Source of the DNA: Eubacterium sp.
GTDB taxonomy: Bacteria > Bacillota_A > Clostridia > Lachnospirales > Lachnospiraceae
Assembly (NCBI GenBank): GCA_024687845.1
Contig: JAILEL010000224.1
Location: 1-9,683, forward strand
Length of the DNA stretch: 9,683 bases
Direction of reading: 5' to 3'
In this document: one piece after another, positions 4,620 through 9,683 of the stretch
How the letters are laid out: the number at the start of each line of letters is the position of its first letter
Position numbering within the stretch: the first letter of the stretch is position 1
Notes under the pieces: model-generated
The model's database searches: none
Seen by the model: only the letters and a program-made list of their open reading frames with translations
What the model was told of the DNA's origin: nothing
Translations under genes and position numbers: made by a program

Positions 4620-5609
4620 ATGTCATTATCAAGTTTCATGTTCGTTAAAGCATGTACTAAGTCTGACGCAAAAAGGGATGCTGGACTTGAGATTCCGGAG
4701 AGTGTTGAGTATGTTCGTGACATACGATATGGTCGAAATAAGAAGTATCATACTTTAGATATCTGCTTTCCTGCATCCAGTTCTAAGTCTGTAAATGATT
4801 CCAAGACGTATGATGACTCAAGTGATTCTAACGAAGAAACCGATTCTAAAGATTCTAAGAAGTCCAGTGACTCAAAGATATTTGGAATCTTTACAAAGCC
4901 TAAGAAGAAGCTTCCGGTTATCATTAGCATTCATGGTGGTGGTTATGTATATGGAACCAAGGAGGTTTATCAGTTTTATTGTGCAAGCCTTGCAGAGAGA
5001 GGCTTCGCTGTCATCAATTTTAACTACAGACTGGCTCCAAAATACAAGTTTCCAGCTCCTCTTGAGGACCTGAATCTCGTTATCAAATGGATGATATCTA
5101 ATGCTGATGAATATAATCTTGATATGGATAATATTTTCCTTGTCGGTGACTCTGCTGGTGCGCAGCTGGCAAGTCAGTACGGTGTTATATATTCCAGTAA
5201 AGAATATAGAAGCATTATGGATTTCAAGAAACCAAGGATTAAAATCAGAGCTATTGGTCTATGTTGTGGCACCTATGACCTGAAGAAGAACCTTTTGGAT
5301 AAGAAGAAGAGAGGCGCTCTTCTGGATTACCTTACAACAAAACCTGAAAAGTTTGGAAATAAGCTCGATATTCTTGAATATATTAATGAAGATTTTCCAC
5401 CCGCATATCTTTTTAGTGCTAAAGGTGATTTCCTCATGGAGGATTGTGAGCCAATGGCGAAACTCTTAAAGAGTAGAGGAGTGGAATGTAAATATAAGAT
5501 TTACGGAAATAGAAACACATATCACGTATTTCACGTCGATATGAGAAATGAATTCGGCAAAGAAGCTAACGATGACCAGATGGACTTCTTTAAAAGGCAT
5601 ATCAGGTAA
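4620..5609 (+). CDS. Alpha/beta-hydrolase, HSL-type esterase/lipase
   Basis: A 329-residue esterase of the hormone-sensitive-lipase group. The oxyanion-hole motif HGGGYVYG lies at 105-112, the nucleophile elbow GDSAG at 176-180 (Ser178), the likely acid is Asp270 (SAKGDF), and the likely catalytic base is His302 in YHVFHVD. It would hydrolyse carboxylic esters such as acetyl or short-chain acyl esters; a role in deacetylating plant glycans or xenobiotics is only a guess. Residues 53-87 are an unusual Ser/Asp/Lys-rich insert (KDSKKSSDSK and similar), placed between the first strands of the fold. No signal peptide is evident, so it is probably cytoplasmic. AAAGGGGG lies 6 bases before the ATG. 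No convincing terminator follows, and the secreted-protein gene starts 126 bases later, so some co-transcription is possible. Confidence 0.87.
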   Translation: MSLSSFMFVKACTKSDAKRDAGLEIPESVEYVRDIRYGRNKKYHTLDICFPASSSKSVNDSKTYDDSSDSNEETDSKDSKKSSDSKIFGIFTKPKKKLPVIISIHGGGYVYGTKEVYQFYCASLAERGFAVINFNYRLAPKYKFPAPLEDLNLVIKWMISNADEYNLDMDNIFLVGDSAGAQLASQYGVIYSSKEYRSIMDFKKPRIKIRAIGLCCGTYDLKKNLLDKKKRGALLDYLTTKPEKFGNKLDILEYINEDFPPAYLFSAKGDFLMEDCEPMAKLLKSRGVECKYKIYGNRNTYHVFHVDMRNEFGKEANDDQMDFFKRHIR

Positions 5610-5735
5610 TGAAAGGTTTTGTATTTTGCCTATTCGTATGATAGATTGTAAATACGATTTTTATAGTACTTGCGATGCAGGTACATTAGAATAAAAAAAG
5701 TAACTATTTAACAGTTAAAAAAAAGGGGGGGTATC
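5610..5735 (+). promoter_or_regulatory. Intergenic region with a hairpin, a palindrome and a homopolymeric ribosome binding site
   Basis: It contains an 8-bp hairpin (5666-5673/5677-5684, loop GAT) without a following T-tract, so it is not a standard terminator. A perfect palindrome TTTAAC-A-GTTAAA lies at 5707-5719 and could be an operator. Next comes a run of eight A (5717-5724) and seven G (5725-5731) ending 4 bases before the ATG. The G run is the only Shine-Dalgarno candidate. No clear -35/-10 pair was found. Confidence 0.4.
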
Positions 5736-8093
5736 ATGAAAAAGTATTTAAGAAAACTATCTATTTTGCTTACCGTGATTCTGATTTTGTCAACGGCTTT
5801 TAGCCCGATAGTTTCTGGTTCAACAGTCCAGGCTGCTGGAGTTACTGTAAAAAAGGTTTCTACAGTTAATTCTCTGACTGGAAGTTCCAAATCCGTCGTG
5901 GTTGCAAAAGGAAGAACTATCAAACTCACTACTACTGTAACTGCCACACCTAACAAGCCGGCAAACAAGAAGGTAACTTACAAGAGCCTTAATCCAAAGA
6001 TAGCTACTGTAAGTGCAAAGGGTGTGATTAAAGGTGTAAAACCTGGTAAAACTAAAGTAGTAGTTACATCTGTAAAGAATCCAAAGAAGTCAGCTACTAT
6101 TACAGTCACTGTAAAGAAAACAGCCGTAACCAAGGTTACGATTACTAAGCCAGCATCAACTACTCTTTATCCAGGAGGTTCCCTTACACTTAAGGCCAAA
6201 GCTTCTGGCAAGAATACAGCATCAAAAACTCTGGCATGGAAAACCAGCAACAAGAATATTGCAACAGTTACAAAAAATGGTTTAGTTAAGGCTATAAAAA
6301 CAGGTAGTGTTAAAATCACTGCTATGGCAACTGATGGTTCTGGAAAGAAAGCTGATATTGCTCTCAAAGTAGTAGCAAAACCTGATAATACAATCAATCT
6401 GCTTTCAGCTTATGTCGGCAATTATCAGTCGATTTCATTTAAACTTTCAAAGCCTAAGGCCCTTACTAAAAATGACGTTCAGCTCTATATGAAAGCTATG
6501 TATTCAGGGACCTACAGAGCTAGCCTTGATATTAAAGAGTTAACTACAAAAGATAATGTAAATTACACAATTACTATAGGTGATTATTCATATGTTGGTC
6601 TTAGAAATTATGTAAAGGTTGTTATTCCATCTCTTAATGGAACAAAGGAGGCAGAGGCTCAATTCAACGAAGCTGCTGCTAACTATGATTCAGAAATTGT
6701 ATATAAGCTTAAAGTAAATGTTCCTCTTACGAGTGAGTGTGAACTCAGTGCTATTGGAGCAGAAGGCTTATGTACACATAAGATAACAAACCTTCCAGCA
6801 GGGCTTAAATATAAGGTGCGTAATAATTCCCTGTTTATATTTGGAACTCCAACAAAACCTGGATTAACAGAATCAATATATACTGCCGTAGACGAAATGG
6901 GCAATACATTTACCAAAAAAGTCAAATTCATCGTTGGTTCTAATACTACAATATTTGCTACCTCAAAAACTTACTATGGATTATGTCCATACGACTCTGG
7001 ATATAAAGCTGAAATAAGTGTCACTGGTGGTTCAGGTTCATATACATATGATTTTTTACCAAATACTAAAACCTATGATTGTCGTTTTGATGGAAATAAG
7101 CTTTGCGGTTATTTTGATGATCCTGGCACTTATACCATACCGGTTAAAGTAACAGATACGGTAGATGAAAAAATCACCACAACTACAAATGTTACTTTTG
7201 TTATCAAACAGGCAGTAATTATCACAGGTATAGTTAAAGATTCTACTGGAAATCCTGTTCAAGACGTTCATGTAGCTGTTGTTAATAAAAATAGAGCTGA
7301 TAAGTATACAACGGACAGTAGTGTAACCACAAAAAGTGACGGTACATTCAAATTGTTAATTAATTCGGGAACCTATGATGTAAGTGTATATTTCAATAGA
7401 GGAAATTCTGAAAAATCAAGCTATATTAAAAACATGTATTCCCAAAATCTTACTGAATCAAAATCAGGATTTGATATTACGATTCCTTTATATAAGGTTA
7501 AAATTTCTCTTCCTGAGGGAATAACTAGCTCAAGCTTTAGTGGTTCATGGGTTGATTCTGAAGGATATAGTTATGGAGCTACGGATACCCTATATTTATT
7601 ACCTGGAACGTATTCACTGGTAGCACTATCTGAAGGCGCTACTTGGTTTGATGAAGATCCGATTGACTCTGTTAAGGCTAATTTCACTGTTTCTAATAAG
7701 AACATTACTGTTGAAGCTATACCAGTTAGAAGAGGAACATCTAAGCCACTTGATATAGCTGGAAATGTATCTTTTGCAGACGGTGATACCTTTACTCTTT
7801 CAGGAAAAGTATCAAGTAAACCATACTACCATATTTATTCCTTTAAACCTGAATCGTCAACTAGTATTGGCATTAAAGATAATCGACAATCAGCCGGCAC
7901 ATCTGACATAAAAGTAGTTGTATATAACAAAACAACCCAAAATCTTATAACTACTGCTTCTGGTTTCGATGAGTCTGGAACGATTAAGGTTGTAAAGGGT
8001 AATGAATATCTGATAATGGTAAGATCTTATTATAATGGTAATACAAATTATTCATACAACGTTATATTAACTGATAAATCACAATCTAATTAA
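5736..8093 (+). CDS. Secreted multidomain Ig-like (BIG2) surface protein
   Basis: A 785-residue protein. Residues 1-34 are a signal peptide: basic MKKYLRKL, a hydrophobic core and a probable cut after VQAA. Two lysine-rich BIG2-type Ig domains follow at about 36-127 and 131-214, each with the W/Y-S/T-x-N-x-x-IATV and G-x-v-k-G/A motifs (YKSLNPKIATV at 82-92; WKTSNKNIATV at 168-178). Residues 220-320 are an unrecognised beta-rich segment. Residues 320-400 and 405-490 resemble further Ig-like domains, and 494-555 a carboxypeptidase-regulatory-like domain (ITGIVKDSTGNPVQDVHVAV, then TKSDGTFKL). Residues 672-779 look like a PPC-type beta-sandwich (HIYSFKPE, then EYLIMVRSYY). No LPXTG anchor, S-layer repeat or enzyme motif is visible. 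It is probably an adhesion or carbohydrate-contact protein held by its positive charge; that role is inferred. A strong terminator follows. Confidence 0.85.
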   Translation: MKKYLRKLSILLTVILILSTAFSPIVSGSTVQAAGVTVKKVSTVNSLTGSSKSVVVAKGRTIKLTTTVTATPNKPANKKVTYKSLNPKIATVSAKGVIKGVKPGKTKVVVTSVKNPKKSATITVTVKKTAVTKVTITKPASTTLYPGGSLTLKAKASGKNTASKTLAWKTSNKNIATVTKNGLVKAIKTGSVKITAMATDGSGKKADIALKVVAKPDNTINLLSAYVGNYQSISFKLSKPKALTKNDVQLYMKAMYSGTYRASLDIKELTTKDNVNYTITIGDYSYVGLRNYVKVVIPSLNGTKEAEAQFNEAAANYDSEIVYKLKVNVPLTSECELSAIGAEGLCTHKITNLPAGLKYKVRNNSLFIFGTPTKPGLTESIYTAVDEMGNTFTKKVKFIVGSNTTIFATSKTYYGLCPYDSGYKAEISVTGGSGSYTYDFLPNTKTYDCRFDGNKLCGYFDDPGTYTIPVKVTDTVDEKITTTTNVTFVIKQAVIITGIVKDSTGNPVQDVHVAVVNKNRADKYTTDSSVTTKSDGTFKLLINSGTYDVSVYFNRGNSEKSSYIKNMYSQNLTESKSGFDITIPLYKVKISLPEGITSSSFSGSWVDSEGYSYGATDTLYLLPGTYSLVALSEGATWFDEDPIDSVKANFTVSNKNITVEAIPVRRGTSKPLDIAGNVSFADGDTFTLSGKVSSKPYYHIYSFKPESSTSIGIKDNRQSAGTSDIKVVVYNKTTQNLITTASGFDESGTIKVVKGNEYLIMVRSYYNGNTNYSYNVILTDKSQSN

Positions 8094-8120
8094 CGTTGAA
8101 TAATAACGAAATAAGCTATA

Positions 8121-8159
8121 GCAAAAATACCAAGGGAATCAGTCCCTTGGTATTTTTGC
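8121..8159 (+). terminator. Rho-independent terminator after the BIG2 protein gene
   Basis: A perfect 17-bp stem (8121-8137 against 8143-8159) with the five-base loop ATCAG. The core is CCAAGGGA/TCCCTTGG, and the outer part is A-rich on the left and T-rich on the right. It starts 27 bases after the stop codon. The symmetric A/T arms mean it could work in both directions. Confidence 0.9.
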
Positions 8160-8183
8160 ATTGTAGCAGGAAACTTATAGTTT

Positions 8184-8212
8184 TTGAGATATTCACTTCT
8201 TTATGTTATAAT
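8184..8212 (+). promoter_or_regulatory. Predicted promoter of the CDF transporter gene
   Basis: TTGAGA (8184-8189), a 17-base spacer and a perfect TATAAT (8207-8212), just after the preceding terminator and 30 bases before the start codon. It is the best promoter match in the window. No clear repeat suggesting a metal-responsive operator was seen. Confidence 0.72.
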
Positions 8213-8242
8213 CTGCAAAAAGGATAAAATGAGGAAGTAGTT

Positions 8243-9349
8243 TTGGAAAGAGAAAAACAAATTATTAAAACAAGCATAATCGGAATTGTGGCAAATGTGT
8301 TCCTTGCTGGATTTAAAGCGATGGTAGGTCTTTTATCACATTCCGTTGCTATTACATTGGATGCGATAAACAATCTGAGTGATGCGATATCTTCAATAAT
8401 AACTATTGTTGGGGCAAAGATTGCTGGGAAGGTTCCTGACAAGAAACATCCTCTCGGACATGGAAGAATAGAATATTTAAGTACACTGGCGATTGCGGTA
8501 ATCATTTTGTATGCCGGTTTTACTGCATTGATTGAATCTGTGAAGAAGATTATCAGTCCGACTACACCGGACTATAAGGCAGTTTCTCTGGTTATAGTTG
8601 TTGTAGCAATCTTTGTGAAAATATTTCTTGGACTATATGTGAAAAAGGTTGGAAAGGAAGTCAATTCGGATTCACTGGTGGCTTCGGGGACGGATGCTCT
8701 TTTTGACTCTATCATATCTACAGCCACACTTGTTGCTGCTATAGTCTTTATATTAACAGGATTTAGTCTTGAAGCTTATCTTGGAGTAGTTATTTCTATT
8801 ATCATTATCAAGTCCGGATTTGAAATGATAAGTGATACAACGAGTGAAATTCTAGGTCAAAGAATAGATTCAGAGTTATCGAAGAATATTAAAAATATTG
8901 TCACAAGTTTTGATGAGGTGAGAGGCGCCTACGATCTTGTAGTTCACAGTTATGGTCCTGAAAGAATGGTAGGCTCGGTGCATGTTGAAGTTCCAGACAC
9001 AATGACAGCCCGTGAACTTGATAAACTGGAAAGAGCTATAACGGAAAAGGTATTTAAGGAAACGGGAGTAATAATGACAGGAATCTCAGTATATTCTATA
9101 AATACCTTAGATAGCAACTTTGCAGAGATTGAAAATACAGTTCGCGAAGTAGCAGGAAAATATAAAGAGGCACTGGAGGTTCATGGATTCTATCTTGAAG
9201 AGGAGACCAATACTTTCAGATTCGATTTGATCATAGATTATGATATTAAGGATCGTAAACGTATCTACGACAGTATAGTTAAGGAGATTCAGGAGGTATA
9301 TCCTGACATGACTATCTGTGCAACCTTGGATGTGGATATGTCGGACTAA
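8243..9349 (+). CDS. Cation diffusion facilitator transporter, probably Mn(II) efflux
   Basis: A 368-residue CDF family antiporter of the cytoplasmic membrane. About six membrane segments lie between residues 10 and 190. The transport-site motifs are N43-x3-D47 on TM2 (DAINNLSDA) and D151-x3-D155 on TM5 (GTDALFDSI). Zinc members usually have His in these sites, while the bacterial Mn exporter MntE carries the Asn-Asp-Asp-Asp set, so Mn(II) is the best guess. The usual cytoplasmic ferredoxin-like domain is at about 205-287. A second, similar domain follows at about 293-368 (VHGFYLEEETNTFRFDLIIDYD), making the protein longer than the core family. The start is a TTG: GAGGAAG (8231-8237) lies 5 bases before it, and the only nearby ATG (8229) is stopped after three codons. 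Confidence 0.9.
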   Translation: MEREKQIIKTSIIGIVANVFLAGFKAMVGLLSHSVAITLDAINNLSDAISSIITIVGAKIAGKVPDKKHPLGHGRIEYLSTLAIAVIILYAGFTALIESVKKIISPTTPDYKAVSLVIVVVAIFVKIFLGLYVKKVGKEVNSDSLVASGTDALFDSIISTATLVAAIVFILTGFSLEAYLGVVISIIIIKSGFEMISDTTSEILGQRIDSELSKNIKNIVTSFDEVRGAYDLVVHSYGPERMVGSVHVEVPDTMTARELDKLERAITEKVFKETGVIMTGISVYSINTLDSNFAEIENTVREVAGKYKEALEVHGFYLEEETNTFRFDLIIDYDIKDRKRIYDSIVKEIQEVYPDMTICATLDVDMSD

Positions 9350-9418
9350 TTTTTGAATCACTATCATCATTGATAAATTGTAAGAAAAAAGTATGGAAAG
9401 CTTGAAGGAGAATGATAC

Positions 9419-9683
9419 ATGGGTAAAAAATCAAGTAAAATAAATAAAACACTTACTCTCATATTAGTAATTGCATTTGTTTTAAGTATTATAAATGTTC
9501 CGGTATATGCTGCTAAGAAGAAAGTAAAGCTTACATTCTCAAAAACATCATTAAGTGTAACTGCTGGTAAGACGGTTAAAAATGCAGTAAAAGACAAAAA
9601 GAATAAGTATAAAAAAATAAGAGTGAGTCTTTCAAAAAAAGGTATCGCAAAGGTAACTGTTAAGGGAAAGAAACTGGTTATCA
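9419..9683 (+). CDS. N-terminus of a small secreted lysine-rich Ig-like protein, cut by the window edge
   Basis: 88 codons are visible. Residues 1-31 are a signal peptide (MGKKSSKINK, then TLTLILVIAFVLSIINV, then PVYA with a probable cut before AKKK). The mature part, KLTFSKTSLSVTAGKTVKNAV and on to KGIAKVTVKGKKLVI, is lysine-rich. It has the T-x-S-L-S-V-x-A-G and S-K-K-G-I-A-K-V-T-V patterns of BIG2-like domains, resembling the N-terminal domains of the 785-residue protein upstream. AAGGAG (9405-9410) lies 8 bases before the ATG. It follows the CDF gene by 69 bases without a terminator, so read-through is likely. Confidence 0.75.
   Translation, partial: MGKKSSKINKTLTLILVIAFVLSIINVPVYAAKKKVKLTFSKTSLSVTAGKTVKNAVKDKKNKYKKIRVSLSKKGIAKVTVKGKKLVI

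Noticed and set aside
4640..4660. Possible lipoprotein signal around Cys12 (FMFVKAC) of the esterase
   Set aside because: There is no hydrophobic stretch before the Cys and Lys occupies a lipobox position; the protein looks cytoplasmic.
4748..4930. Minus-strand open frame opposite the esterase Ser/Asp-rich region, and similar long frames opposite the BIG2 and CDF genes
   Set aside because: They lie wholly inside well-supported genes, have no ribosome binding sites and show repetitive composition mirrored from the coding strand.
5666..5684. Hairpin GTACTTGC-GAT-GCAGGTAC as terminator of the esterase gene
   Set aside because: The stem is short and no T-tract follows on either strand.

Overview
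The window looks like chromosomal DNA of an AT-rich, low-GC Gram-positive gut or rumen anaerobe, most likely a member of the Clostridia and probably Lachnospiraceae (Butyrivibrio/Roseburia-like). This is inferred from the base composition, strong GGAGG or poly-G ribosome binding sites, an Agr-type cyclic-peptide precursor, a lysine-rich secreted protein with Ig-like BIG2 domains, and a Tn552-like transposase/ExeA-ATPase pair with a DUF6431 protein. No rRNA or tRNA gene is present to fix the taxon.

Layout, left to right. (1) 1-243, minus strand: a 51-residue AgrD-like autoinducer precursor, followed by the first codons of another gene that runs off the left edge behind a perfect AGGAGG. (2) About 337-3576, minus strand: a three- to four-gene transposon. 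The order of transcription is a DUF6431 zinc-ribbon protein, a DD(35)E transposase, an ExeA/TniB-like AAA ATPase (TAATG overlap with the transposase) and a 57-residue ribbon-helix-helix protein. The DUF6431 gene is intact only if ribosomes shift -1 on a T TTT TTC heptamer; otherwise it is a one-base frameshift mutant. Both ends carry short TGTCA/TGTCG repeats spaced about 23 bp. (3) 3648-4127, minus: a NUDIX hydrolase. (4) 4194-4420: a 227-bp gene-less element with perfect 16-bp terminal inverted repeats and perfect 8-bp flanking direct repeats (AGAATATC). It folds almost completely into nested hairpins and is a clear MITE-like insertion. Two more copies of its terminus lie at 4458-4473 and 4585-4600, around the promoter of the next gene. 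(5) 4620-5609, plus: an HSL-type alpha/beta-hydrolase with an inserted Ser/Asp/Lys-rich segment. (6) 5736-8093, plus: a 785-residue secreted multidomain Ig-like protein, closed by a 17-bp-stem terminator. (7) 8243-9349, plus: a cation diffusion facilitator with NxxxD/DxxxD metal-site motifs that suggest Mn(II) efflux, and with a doubled cytoplasmic domain. (8) 9419 to the end, plus: the start of another small secreted lysine-rich protein.

The genes do not form one pathway. The window is a patchwork of a quorum-sensing locus edge, an accessory transposon, a MITE and ordinary chromosomal genes for nucleotide sanitation, ester hydrolysis, cell-surface proteins and metal export. The most notable items are the MITE with intact target duplication, the previously hidden agrD-like gene, the possible programmed frameshift in the transposon's first gene, and the hidden ribbon-helix-helix gene.
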